A DNA stretch of 64,000 nt from positions 21,404-85,403 of the forward strand of contig JAFIEF010000007.1 of NCBI GenBank assembly GCA_020832655.1. The letters are read 5' to 3'. Origin of the DNA: Paracoccaceae bacterium (GTDB lineage: Bacteria; Pseudomonadota; Alphaproteobacteria; Rhodobacterales; Rhodobacteraceae). Below, piece after piece: positions 56,897-64,000 of the stretch (positions within the stretch are counted from its first letter, which is position 1; each line of letters begins with the position of its first letter). The position numbers and the translations under genes are program-made. A model generated the notes under the pieces. The model saw nothing but the letters and a program-made list of their open reading frames with translations. It was not told the DNA's origin and made no database searches.

Positions 56897-56915
56897 TTGC
56901 ATTGCCCTGCCATGC

Positions 56916-56948
56916 GGCGTATCCCTGACGCAAAACAGGGGATACGCC
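56916..56948 (+). promoter_or_regulatory. Hairpin masking the tpiA ribosome binding site
   Basis: GGCGTATCCC (56916-56925) pairs perfectly with GGGATACGCC (56939-56948), and the tpiA ATG begins at 56950. The only Shine-Dalgarno-like sequence, AGGGG (56937-56941), lies in the 3' arm. The stem would block ribosome access when folded. Confidence 0.6.
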
Positions 56949-56949
56949 A

Positions 56950-57684
56950 ATGACAAAAGCCTGCAAACTTGCCGCCGGAAACTGGAAGATGAACGGGCTG
57001 CATGCCGATCTGGATCAGGCGCGCGCGCTGGCGCAGGCATTCCCTGACCCGGCTTGCGGGGTGTTGCTGTGCCCGCCCGCCACGCTGATTGCGGCAATGG
57101 CACAGACGGTCGAAGGCAGCGCGGTCATGGTCGGCGGGCAGGATTGCCATGCACAGGCCAGCGGCGCGCATACTGGCGACATCTCGGCGCAGATGCTGGC
57201 TGATAGCGGCGCGCGCCATGTCATTCTGGGCCATTCCGAACGCCGCGCCGATCATGGCGAAAGCTCTGGCCTGGTGGCCGCCAAGGCGGCGCAGGCCCAT
57301 GCGGCAGGGCTGGTCGCGATCATTTGTGTGGGCGAAACCGGGGCAGAGCGCGATGCAGGCCAGACGCTGGGTGTGGTGCTGGGGCAGTTGGCGGCATCCC
57401 TGCCAGACGGGGCGGATGCGGCCAATACAGTCGTTGCCTATGAACCTGTCTGGGCCATCGGCACAGGGCGCACGCCGACATTGCCGCAGATCGCCGAAGT
57501 TCATGACGCACTGCGCGCGCATCTGCCCGATGGCGCGATTTCGCTGCTTTATGGCGGGTCGGTGAAGCCTGGCAATGCCGCCGAGATCTTTGCCATCGCC
57601 AATGTCGATGGCGCGCTGGTGGGCGGGGCATCGCTGAAGGCTGCGGATTTCGGGCAGATCATCTCGGCGCTGGAACGCGCCTGA
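56950..57684 (+). CDS. tpiA: Triose-phosphate isomerase
   Basis: TpiA interconverts dihydroxyacetone phosphate and glyceraldehyde 3-phosphate. The 244-residue barrel has the substrate-binding AAGNWKMNG, the catalytic histidine in [11 protein letters not shown], the catalytic glutamate in [13 protein letters not shown] with the flexible loop, and the phosphate-binding [11 protein letters not shown]. Its leader is a stable hairpin that ends one base before the start. Confidence 0.96.
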   Translation: MTKACKLAAGNWKMNGLHADLDQARALAQAFPDPACGVLLCPPATLIAAMAQTVEGSAVMVGGQDCHAQASGAHTGDISAQMLADSGARHVILGHSERRADHGESSGLVAAKAAQAHAAGLVAIICVGETGAERDAGQTLGVVLGQLAASLPDGADAANTVVAYEPVWAIGTGRTPTLPQIAEVHDALRAHLPDGAISLLYGGSVKPGNAAEIFAIANVDGALVGGASLKAADFGQIISALERA

Positions 57685-57704
57685 TCAGATCTGCCTTCTG
57701 GCCG

Positions 57705-58169
57705 TCAGGCGATTTCGAAAATGCCGTCGATTTCGACCGCAACCCCCAGCGGCAGCGAGGGCGCGCCGACCGCGACGCGGGCATGGCGGCCTGCCTCGCC
57801 AAAGACGGCGACCATCAGATCAGAGGCACCATTCACCACTTTGGGCTGATCGGTGAAATCCGCGGTGCAGTTGACAAAGCCGGTCAGCTTGACCACGCGC
57901 TTGAGCCGCGACAGATCCCCCCCGCAGGCCTGGCGCAACTGCGCGATCAGCGCCAGCGCGCAGCTTTCGGCGGCCTTGGTCCCGGCGGCCACATCCATAT
58001 CTGCCCCCAATCGACCACAGATCAGTCCATCCGCCCCGGCGCTGATCTGGCCGGAGACGAAAACCAGCGATCCGCTTTGCACATAGGGCACATAATTCGC
58101 CGCTGGGGCAGGGGCGTCAGGCAGGTTCAGGCCAAGCTCTGACAGACGCGCTTCGATGGGGTTTGGCAT
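57705..58169 (-). CDS. RidA family protein
   Basis: A 154-residue RidA-fold protein with GSLVFVSGQISAGADGLICGRLG, AESCALALIAQLRQACGG and HARVAVGAPSLPLGVAVEIDGIF; the conserved arginine of the enamine-hydrolysing pocket appears in RHARVAVG. The frame continues upstream, but MPNPIEARLSELGL at 58169 is the family start. A second RidA paralogue lies at 33984-34388. Convergent with tpiA. Confidence 0.9.
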   Translation of the reverse strand: MPNPIEARLSELGLNLPDAPAPAANYVPYVQSGSLVFVSGQISAGADGLICGRLGADMDVAAGTKAAESCALALIAQLRQACGGDLSRLKRVVKLTGFVNCTADFTDQPKVVNGASDLMVAVFGEAGRHARVAVGAPSLPLGVAVEIDGIFEIA

Positions 58170-58274
58170 GGGGTGTCCTTCATCCTTTGGTGTTTGACGC
58201 AGTATGCCCGCGTCGCAGGCAAGGTGAAAGCGGCTTTGCGGCACTGCGTCGCGATGCAGCGCCGTGGGCGGTGT

Positions 58275-59528
58275 TCAGGCGCGCAGCCTTGCCCCGTCAT
58301 GGCCGGTGATGCGCGCCTCGATGATCTGGCCGGGGGGGTGCGGGGTGTCCAGGGCCACTTCAGTGAATTGCTCGGTCCGGCCCAGATCGGGGGCTTCCAT
58401 CAGGATGCGATGGCGCGTGCCGGTCTGCGCCTGAAGATGCGCCGACAGCGCTTGTGCCCCTGCTGCGCGCAGCTTTGCTGCGCGCGCGCGGATCACGCCG
58501 CCGTCAAGCTGGGGCATGCGCGCGGCGGGGGTGCCCTGACGCGCGCTGAAGGGAAAGACATGCAGGAAGGTCAGCCCGCATTCCTGCACCAGCTTGATGG
58601 AGTTTTCGAACATTTCATCGGTTTCCGTGGGGAAACCCGCGATGATATCCGCACCAAACACGATATCGGGGCGCAGGCGGCGGGCTTGCTGGCAAAATGC
58701 GATGGCATCATCGCGCAGATGGCGGCGCTTCATGCGTTTCAGGATCATGTCATCGCCAGCTTGCAGCGACAGATGCAGATGCGGCATCAGCCGGGGCTCA
58801 GAGGCGATGGCCTCCATCAGCGCATCATCAGCTTCGATCGAATCGATCGATGAAATCCGCAGCCGCGCCAGATCCGGCACCAGCGTCAGGATCCGCCGCA
58901 CCAGATCGCCCAGCCGTGGGCTGGCCGGCAGATCCGCCCCCCAGCTTGTCAGATCGACGCCGGTCAGCACCACCTCGGGATAGCCCTGATCCACCAGCCG
59001 CTTGATCTGATCGACCACCACCCCCGCCGGGACCGAGCGCGAATTGCCGCGCCCGTAAGGAATGATGCAGAAGGTGCAGCGATGATCGCAGCCATTCTGG
59101 ACCTGAACATAGGCCCGCGCGCGGGTGCCGAAGCCGTCAATCAGATGGCTGGCCGTTTCGCGCACCGACATGATGTCATCGACCTGCACGCGCTCGGTCG
59201 CGCCGATCAGATCCGGGGTCAGACCCGCCCATGTCTGGGCTTGCATCTTTTCATGATTGCCGATTACGCGGGTGACTTCGGGCATGGCGGCAAAGCTGTC
59301 AGGGTCGGTCTGCGCCGCGCAGCCGGTGACGATGATCGGCGCATCGGGATTGTCGCGGCGCAGGCGGCGGATTTCCTGGCGCGCCTTGCGCACGGCTTCG
59401 GCGGTAACGGCGCAGGTATTGACCACCAGCGCATCGGTGACACCGGCCTGTTCGGCCAGCGCCTTCATCGCTTCGGTTTCATAGGCGTTGAGCCGACAGC
59501 CCAGCGTGGTAAAGCGTGGCGCGGTCAT
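58275..59528 (-). CDS. mtaB: tRNA t6A37 methylthiotransferase
   Basis: MtaB is a radical-SAM enzyme that converts t6A37 to ms2t6A37 in tRNA. In 417 residues it has an N-terminal UPF0004 domain with cluster cysteines in [22 protein letters not shown] and [10 protein letters not shown], the radical-SAM motif in [17 protein letters not shown], and a C-terminal TRAM-like RNA-binding segment. TsaE at 46 kb helps make its t6A substrate. The start overlaps the dapF stop. Confidence 0.95.
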   Translation of the reverse strand: MTAPRFTTLGCRLNAYETEAMKALAEQAGVTDALVVNTCAVTAEAVRKARQEIRRLRRDNPDAPIIVTGCAAQTDPDSFAAMPEVTRVIGNHEKMQAQTWAGLTPDLIGATERVQVDDIMSVRETASHLIDGFGTRARAYVQVQNGCDHRCTFCIIPYGRGNSRSVPAGVVVDQIKRLVDQGYPEVVLTGVDLTSWGADLPASPRLGDLVRRILTLVPDLARLRISSIDSIEADDALMEAIASEPRLMPHLHLSLQAGDDMILKRMKRRHLRDDAIAFCQQARRLRPDIVFGADIIAGFPTETDEMFENSIKLVQECGLTFLHVFPFSARQGTPAARMPQLDGGVIRARAAKLRAAGAQALSAHLQAQTGTRHRILMEAPDLGRTEQFTEVALDTPHPPGQIIEARITGHDGARLRA

Positions 59529-60355
59529 GCCCGCACCTGCGCCAGAAACCCCGCCGACAGGGTCGCGTCAAACACATGCGCAACCGGCCCCGTCAGCCAG
59601 ACCCCGTCTTCGCGCCAGTCTACCTGCAACACCCCGCCATCGGCGCTGATTGTCACGTTTGGCCCGGTCAGCCCGCGCTGACAGGCAGCAACAGCCGTGG
59701 CGCACGCGCCCGACCCGCAGGCCAGGGTGATCCCGGTGCCGCGTTCCCACACGCGCAGGCGCAGATGATCAGGGGCCATCAGGCTGGCGAATTCGACATT
59801 GGTGGCGGCGGGAAAAAGCGGGTGGTGTTCGATCTCTGGTCCCAAGGTGCCAACCGGCGCGGCCTCGGCATCATCCACGAAGAAGACACAATGCGGATTG
59901 CCCATGCCCACGCCTGCCGGGTCGCCGTCAATCGGCAGATGTGCGGTGTCGCAATCCCTGGCCAGCGGAATTCCCCGCCAGTCAAGGATCGGCGCGCCCA
60001 TATTCACCCATATCTGGCCCTCGCGGTTCTCGGCCAGCAACAGCCCGCGCGCGGTGCGAATGCGCAAGCGGTCCAGCCCGCGTGCGGCCATCACGGTTGC
60101 GGCCACGCAGCGCGTGGCATTGCCGCATGCGCCCGCCTGCGAGCCATCGGCATTCCAGAATTCCAGATCGATATCGGCGCTGTCCGAGGGGCGTATCTCT
60201 GCCAACTGGTCAAACCCCACACCGCGATGGCGATCGCCAAGCGCTGCGGCCAGCGCAGCATTCATCACGCGGGTCTGCGCCCGGCCCGAGTCGATGATGA
60301 CGAAATCATTGCCCGCGCCATGCATCTTGGCGAAGCGTATGCAGTGCTGTTCCAT
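59525..60355 (-). CDS. dapF: Diaminopimelate epimerase
   Basis: DapF converts LL- to meso-diaminopimelate for peptidoglycan and lysine. The 276-residue protein carries [15 protein letters not shown], the first catalytic cysteine in [11 protein letters not shown] and the second in [14 protein letters not shown]. The frame is open further upstream; [13 protein letters not shown] at 60355 is the natural start. Coupled to mtaB by a four-base overlap. Confidence 0.95.
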   Translation of the reverse strand: MEQHCIRFAKMHGAGNDFVIIDSGRAQTRVMNAALAAALGDRHRGVGFDQLAEIRPSDSADIDLEFWNADGSQAGACGNATRCVAATVMAARGLDRLRIRTARGLLLAENREGQIWVNMGAPILDWRGIPLARDCDTAHLPIDGDPAGVGMGNPHCVFFVDDAEAAPVGTLGPEIEHHPLFPAATNVEFASLMAPDHLRLRVWERGTGITLACGSGACATAVAACQRGLTGPNVTISADGGVLQVDWREDGVWLTGPVAHVFDATLSAGFLAQVRA

Positions 60356-60485
60356 GCTGCGCGATATAAGGATGCAAAGCGCGTCTGGCCAGCGGTCAAT
60401 TCTGCGCGCCGCCAGATTCCCGTCAGATTGCCGAATTTCACCCTTGACCCCGCCCAAGGGCTTTTCTAAGTAGCGCTCTAGATGT

Positions 60486-60561
60486 GGGCCCGTAGCTCAG
60501 TTGGTAGAGCAACTGACTTTTAATCAGTGGGTCACAGGTTCGAATCCTGTCGGGCTCACCA
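60486..60561 (+). tRNA. tRNA-Lys (UUU)
   Basis: A 76-base cloverleaf with encoded CCA. Acceptor GGGCCCG pairs with CGGGCTC (one G-U); the anticodon arm CTGA-CTTTTAA-TCAG gives UUU; D-arm GCTCAGTTGGTAGAGC and T-arm ACAGGTTCGAATCCTGT are canonical. Divergent from dapF. Confidence 0.97.
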
Positions 60562-60647
60562 TTTTTCGGAAAACACGCCGCAGAATCAGTTGCTTGCTGC
60601 GTTGCGCGTTCAAATGCGAGCACGAATGCCGGCTATGCGCAGCGGCG

Positions 60648-61271
60648 TCAGTTGCGTGGCGGGCGGCTTTTATAGACCGGCAGGCACCAGCCGAACAGCA
60701 TTGAGCCTGCGCGCAGCGCGAAGGTGATCACCGCGCAGATCAAGAGCGCCAGCAGCGTTGATGCCCCCAGCGCATCGGCCAGTGTCGCGGCCAGCGCACC
60801 GCTGAAGGCGGCGGTGGCGTAAAGCTCTCCCTTCTTCAGGATCAGCGGAACTTCGTTGCAGACCACATCGCGCATCAGCCCGCCAAAGCTGCCGGTGGCC
60901 ACCCCCATGATCAGCACCACGGGCCAGCTTTGCCCCATCCCCAGCGCGACGCCCACCCCTGCGGGGACCGCCACGCTAAGCGCCAGCGCGTCCAGCCATT
61001 CCAGCGCGCGCAGCCGCGATTCGAGCAGATGGGCAGTCAGGAAAACCAGCGCGGCGGCGATACAGGCTGACAGGATCATGCCGGGATCGGCGACCCAGAA
61101 CACCTGATCGCGGTTCAGCATCACATCGCGCAGCGTGCCGCCCCCCACCGCCGTCAGACAGGCCAGAAACACAAAGCCCACAATATCAAGCTGTGCGCGG
61201 CTGGCTGCCAGCGCGCCGGTCAGGCCGAAAATGAACACGGCGGCATAATCAAGACCCTGCACAATGGTCAT
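60648..61271 (-). CDS. Trimeric intracellular cation (TRIC)-type channel, UPF0126
   Basis: A 207-residue membrane protein with about seven helices arranged as two similar glycine-rich repeats ([33 protein letters not shown] and later [17 protein letters not shown]). Prokaryotic TRIC proteins are potassium-permeable channels. The start overlaps rnhA. No further context for its role. Confidence 0.9.
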   Translation of the reverse strand: MTIVQGLDYAAVFIFGLTGALAASRAQLDIVGFVFLACLTAVGGGTLRDVMLNRDQVFWVADPGMILSACIAAALVFLTAHLLESRLRALEWLDALALSVAVPAGVGVALGMGQSWPVVLIMGVATGSFGGLMRDVVCNEVPLILKKGELYATAAFSGALAATLADALGASTLLALLICAVITFALRAGSMLFGWCLPVYKSRPPRN

Positions 61272-61735
61272 GTCGGCTCTGCCCCGGTCTTGAAGGGGGC
61301 CATGCCAGCGCGCGCCAGCTCATCGGCGCGTTCGTTTTCGGGGTGTCCGGCATGGCCCTTGACCCATTCCCAGCTTACCTGATGGGGCGCTTGTGCGGCG
61401 TCGAGTCTTTGCCACAGCTCGACATTCTTGACCGGCTTCTTGTTAGAGGTGCGCCAGCCATTGCGTTTCCAGCCATGTATCCAGCCTGTCACCCCGTTCT
61501 TCACATAGGCGCTGTCGGTGACGATGGTGATGGAACTGGGCTGGCGCAGGGTTTCCAGCGCCATGATCGCGGCCATCAGTTCCATGCGGTTATTGGTGGT
61601 GTCAGCCTCTCCGCCCGACAATTCGCGTTCCTTCAGGATCCGATCGCCGCGCATCGCGCGCAGCAGCACGCCCCAGCCACCGGGGCCGGGATTGCCGGAA
61701 CAGGCCCCATCGGTATAGGCGACAAGATCGGGCAT
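61268..61735 (-). CDS. rnhA: Ribonuclease HI
   Basis: RNase HI removes RNA from RNA-DNA hybrids. The 155-residue product has the catalytic acids in [26 protein letters not shown] and [10 protein letters not shown], the basic handle region [16 protein letters not shown] and the final histidine/aspartate in [16 protein letters not shown]. Coupled to the downstream channel gene by an overlap. Confidence 0.96.
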   Translation of the reverse strand: MPDLVAYTDGACSGNPGPGGWGVLLRAMRGDRILKERELSGGEADTTNNRMELMAAIMALETLRQPSSITIVTDSAYVKNGVTGWIHGWKRNGWRTSNKKPVKNVELWQRLDAAQAPHQVSWEWVKGHAGHPENERADELARAGMAPFKTGAEPT

Positions 61736-61777
61736 GATATCTCCGTAAGCGCGCGTGCAATTATTCGTGGCGGATGC

Positions 61778-62224
61778 TTAGCCCAGCATCAGCCCCAAGG
61801 CCAGACACAGAACCACGCCGCTGGTCAGCATCACGCGAAGCCGCATCCACCAGCGCGGGGTCAGCCCGCGGCGGCTGAATTCCCAGTCTATCGCCAGCAA
61901 CCCGACAAAGCCCGCAATCAGCGCCCAAGTCGCGCCGACCGCGCCGCCACCGACCATGAAGAAGGCCCAGAGCGCGGGGATCACCGACAGGCTGTAGCCT
62001 GCCCATGACTGTTCGGCCCCACGCGCCGCAAAGCCCCATAGCACGCCTGACATGAAGGCCAGAATCACGGTGCCATAGCCCACAAGCACCGGCTGGCCCG
62101 CAAAGGGCGGCCCGATCAGACCCAGTGTCAGGCTGTGCAGGGCTGGCAGCAGCAATGTCGCCACGCCCCAGATGAAGGGCAGCAGCCCCGCCAGCCCCAG
62201 AAGCAGCGCCGGGCGCGGGATCAT
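61778..62224 (-). CDS. DUF3429 membrane protein
   Basis: A 148-residue protein of four to five membrane helices, with the conserved [10 protein letters not shown] segment in the middle and a basic [13 protein letters not shown] loop, matching DUF3429. Function unknown. The start overlaps the ispH stop, so the two are cotranscribed. Confidence 0.88.
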   Translation of the reverse strand: MIPRPALLLGLAGLLPFIWGVATLLLPALHSLTLGLIGPPFAGQPVLVGYGTVILAFMSGVLWGFAARGAEQSWAGYSLSVIPALWAFFMVGGGAVGATWALIAGFVGLLAIDWEFSRRGLTPRWWMRLRVMLTSGVVLCLALGLMLG

Positions 62225-63174
62225 GCGCTTTCGCGCAGAACGCGCGGCACCTTGAATTCCACCCGCTCTTTCGCGGTTTCGACCAGTTCCATTGTCACAA
62301 CATAGCGCGCCTTGAAGGCGGCGATGACCTCTTCCACCAGTTCTTCGGGGGCCGATGCGCCTGCGGTTATGCCCACTGCGCGCACCCCGTCCAGCGCGCG
62401 CCAGTCGATGTCAGTCGCGCGCTGGACAAGCTGGGCATAGGCGCAGCCCTTGGCGCGCCCGACTTCGACCAGACGTTGCGAATTCGACGAGTTCGGCGCG
62501 CCGATCACCAACAGCGCATCGATCAGCGGGGCCATCGCCTTGACGGCTTCCTGCCGGTTGGTGGTGGCATAGCAGATGTCTTCCTTATGCGGCCCGACAA
62601 TCGCCGGAAACCGTGCCTTCAGCGCTGCCACAATCTCTGCGGTGTCGTCGATGGACAGGGTGGTCTGGGTGATGAAGGCCAGCTTTTTCGGGTCGCGCAC
62701 TTGCAGTTTTTCGACATCGGCGGGGGTTTCGACCAGCAGCACCTCGCCTTCGGGAAGCTGGCCCATCGTGCCGATGGTTTCGGGGTGACCGGCGTGACCG
62801 ATCATCGCCATCTGCAATCCGTTCTGGTGGTGACGCTCGGCCTCGATATGCACCTTGCTGACCAGCGGGCAGGTGGCATCGACAAACAGCATCTCGCGCC
62901 GCGCGGCCTCGGCGGGGATGGATTTTGGCACGCCATGCGCCGAAAAGATCACCGGGCGGTCATCGGGGCAGTCATCGAGTTCCTCGACAAAGACCGCGCC
63001 TTTTTCGCGCAGCCCGTCCACGACGAATTTGTTATGGACGATTTCATGGCGCACATAGACCGGCGCGCCGTATTTCTGCAATGCCAGCTCGACAATCTTG
63101 ATGGCGCGGTCGACGCCTGCACAAAAGCCGCGCGGCGCAGCAAGGTAGAGGGAGATCTCGGTCTTGTCGGTCAT
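62221..63174 (-). CDS. ispH: 4-hydroxy-3-methylbut-2-enyl diphosphate reductase
   Basis: IspH is the last enzyme of the non-mevalonate isoprenoid pathway, a [4Fe-4S] protein producing IPP and DMAPP. The 317-residue product has three ligand cysteines in [24 protein letters not shown] and [11 protein letters not shown], plus [12 protein letters not shown] and [14 protein letters not shown]. The frame opens upstream, but [14 protein letters not shown] at 63174 is the family start. A perfect hairpin abuts this start codon. Confidence 0.96.
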   Translation of the reverse strand: MTDKTEISLYLAAPRGFCAGVDRAIKIVELALQKYGAPVYVRHEIVHNKFVVDGLREKGAVFVEELDDCPDDRPVIFSAHGVPKSIPAEAARREMLFVDATCPLVSKVHIEAERHHQNGLQMAMIGHAGHPETIGTMGQLPEGEVLLVETPADVEKLQVRDPKKLAFITQTTLSIDDTAEIVAALKARFPAIVGPHKEDICYATTNRQEAVKAMAPLIDALLVIGAPNSSNSQRLVEVGRAKGCAYAQLVQRATDIDWRALDGVRAVGITAGASAPEELVEEVIAAFKARYVVTMELVETAKERVEFKVPRVLRESA

Positions 63175-63204
63175 GGTCTGGCCCTGATGTTGCTGGGCCA
63201 GACC
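63175..63204 (-). promoter_or_regulatory. Hairpin abutting the ispH start codon
   Basis: GGTCTGGCCC (63175-63184) and GGGCCAGACC (63195-63204) form a perfect 10-base-pair inverted repeat with a 10-base loop. On the coding strand its last base touches the ispH ATG, and the only purine-rich candidate ribosome binding site (AGGG) is at the loop/stem border. It could also end the znuA transcript. Confidence 0.6.
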
Positions 63205-63248
63205 TAGCCCCGGACGCGCCCTGCGTCCAGAGGCGTGGGCCAATTTGC

Positions 63249-64000
63249 CTATTGGGTGACGCAATCGGCTATGGCGCTTGCCATGTTGCGCATCAGCGCC
63301 GGATAGAGGCCGGCACCGGGTTCCAGCAAGACGCCTTCGGGGTCAAGCTCTGCGCCCACATGCACGCCGGTCCCTTCGACCACCACATCGACATAGCGCG
63401 AGGAATGGTTGACCTCGGGGAAGATGCAGACCGCCCCGTCATCTTGAAGCTGGGCACGCAGTTCCGACAGGCGCTGCGCGCCGGGGCTGGCGGCATCCCC
63501 CAATGCGATGGTGCCCGCGACATTCACACCAAAACCATGTTGCAGATAGCCATAGGCGTCATGGAACATGACCAGCGGCGCGGTGCCGACAGGGCCAAGG
63601 ATTTCGGCAATCTCTGTGCGCAGCTGGGCGATCTGGTCTTTTGCCGCAGCGGCATTGTCGATGTAACGCTGGGCATGGTCGGGGTCATGCGCGGCCAGGG
63701 ATTCGGCGACCACATCCAGCCAGATCTTGGCATTGGCTGGATACATCCAGGCATGGGGGTCAATCCCGTCATGGCTGTGGCCGTGATCGTCATGCGAGTG
63801 GCCATGATCGTCATGGCTGTGGCCGTGATCGTCATGCGAATGGCCATGATCGTCATGGCTGTGGCCGTGGTCATCGTCATGCGCGTGACCGTGATCGTCA
63901 TGGCTGTGGCCGTGATCATCATCATGCGCGTGACCGTGATCATCGTGGCTGTGGCCGTGGTCATCGTCATGCGCGTGACCGTGATCGTCATGGCTGTGGC
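63249..64000 (-). CDS. znuA: Zinc ABC transporter substrate-binding protein ZnuA, 5' end outside window
   Basis: The C-terminal 249 residues of a cluster A-I zinc-binding protein. After a histidine-rich loop comes [17 protein letters not shown] (zinc-ligand histidine), then [19 protein letters not shown] and [14 protein letters not shown]. It captures periplasmic zinc for ZnuBC. The His-rich loop is very long (at least 78 residues with about 32 histidines). The signal peptide and N-lobe lie beyond 64000. ispH follows downstream on the same strand. Confidence 0.92.
   Translation of the reverse strand, partial: HSHDDHGHAHDDDHGHSHDDHGHAHDDDHGHSHDDHGHAHDDDHGHSHDDHGHSHDDHGHSHDDHGHSHDDHGHSHDGIDPHAWMYPANAKIWLDVVAESLAAHDPDHAQRYIDNAAAAKDQIAQLRTEIAEILGPVGTAPLVMFHDAYGYLQHGFGVNVAGTIALGDAASPGAQRLSELRAQLQDDGAVCIFPEVNHSSRYVDVVVEGTGVHVGAELDPEGVLLEPGAGLYPALMRNMASAIADCVTQ
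63765..64000 (-). repeat. In-frame tandem repeat encoding the ZnuA His-rich loop
   Basis: From 64000 downward the frame encodes three units of [15 protein letters not shown] (45 bases each), then four units of HSHDDHG (21 bases each) and a final HSHDG. In the second block the serine codon alternates AGC/TCG, so the DNA repeats as 42-base pairs of units. The array runs off the window edge. Confidence 0.9.

Noticed and set aside
60438..60623. A 61-residue frame containing PDRIRTCDPLIKSQL on the minus strand
   Set aside because: This is the antisense translation of tRNA-Lys, a well-known false annotation.
63765..64000. Regular short repeats resembling a CRISPR array
   Set aside because: They are contiguous, in frame with znuA, and encode a His-rich loop; there are no unique spacers.

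Overview
This is a GC-rich chromosomal window. It suggests an alphaproteobacterium of the order Rhodobacterales (a Rhodobacter/Paracoccus/Roseobacter-type organism). The reasons are an alphaproteobacterial cellulose operon with a BcsN-like lipoprotein, an addBA recombination locus next to tsaE, the fhs/chorismate mutase/folD block, an aa3-type ctaD preceded by FnrL-like and PrrA/RegA-like sites, a CtrA full site, and two copies of a short intergenic repeat I associate with this family. I see no rRNA, phage genes, insertion sequences or CRISPR array. Gene density is high and many genes overlap by the ATGA pattern.

Layout. Positions 1-11.8 kb hold housekeeping and C1/folate metabolism: a LOG-family phosphoribohydrolase, dapD and asd (lysine pathway), an unrecognised membrane protein, fhs, chorismate mutase, folD, a rhomboid protease, an exopolysaccharide sugar transferase divergent from an ExeA-type ATPase, gloA, thyA, folA and a short HPF-type ribosome factor. 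Positions 12.2-20.1 kb form a cellulose operon: BcsN-like lipoprotein, bcsA (with PilZ), bcsB, bcsZ and a TPR protein. Then come ppsA, a DMT transporter, hemF and lolA.

Positions 25.6-34.4 kb form a nine-gene catabolic operon: an anthraniloyl-CoA-type monooxygenase/reductase fusion, SDR, MarR regulator, enoyl-CoA hydratase, acyl-CoA dehydrogenase, aryl-CoA ligase, tryptophan 2,3-dioxygenase, thioesterase and RidA. The presence of kynA suggests the aerobic CoA-dependent anthranilate route fed from tryptophan via kynurenine. A near-palindrome in front of the operon is a candidate MarR operator.

Positions 34.5-38.1 kb hold DUF2244, ctaD, lipB and tRNA-Leu. Positions 38.4-43.0 kb hold a polyamine-type ABC transporter in the order ATPase, binding protein, permease, permease. 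After a small peptidoglycan-binding protein and a ferredoxin there is a CtrA-site-preceded PAS protein followed by tsaE, addB, addA and trxA. Next are hslV and hslU with a foreign-looking small gene wedged between them, Fe-S assembly genes, an acetyltransferase, tpiA, RidA, mtaB, dapF, tRNA-Lys, a TRIC-type channel, rnhA, DUF3429 and ispH. The window ends inside znuA, which carries an exceptionally long histidine-rich repeat.

The most interesting signals are the gene between hslV and hslU, the array of GCGACA/TGTCGC half-sites plus FNR box upstream of ctaD, the anthraniloyl-CoA operon with kynA and RidA, the CtrA-controlled PAS-only gene, start-codon-abutting hairpins at tpiA and ispH, and the znuA repeat. 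I did not find a clearly new defence or mobile system.
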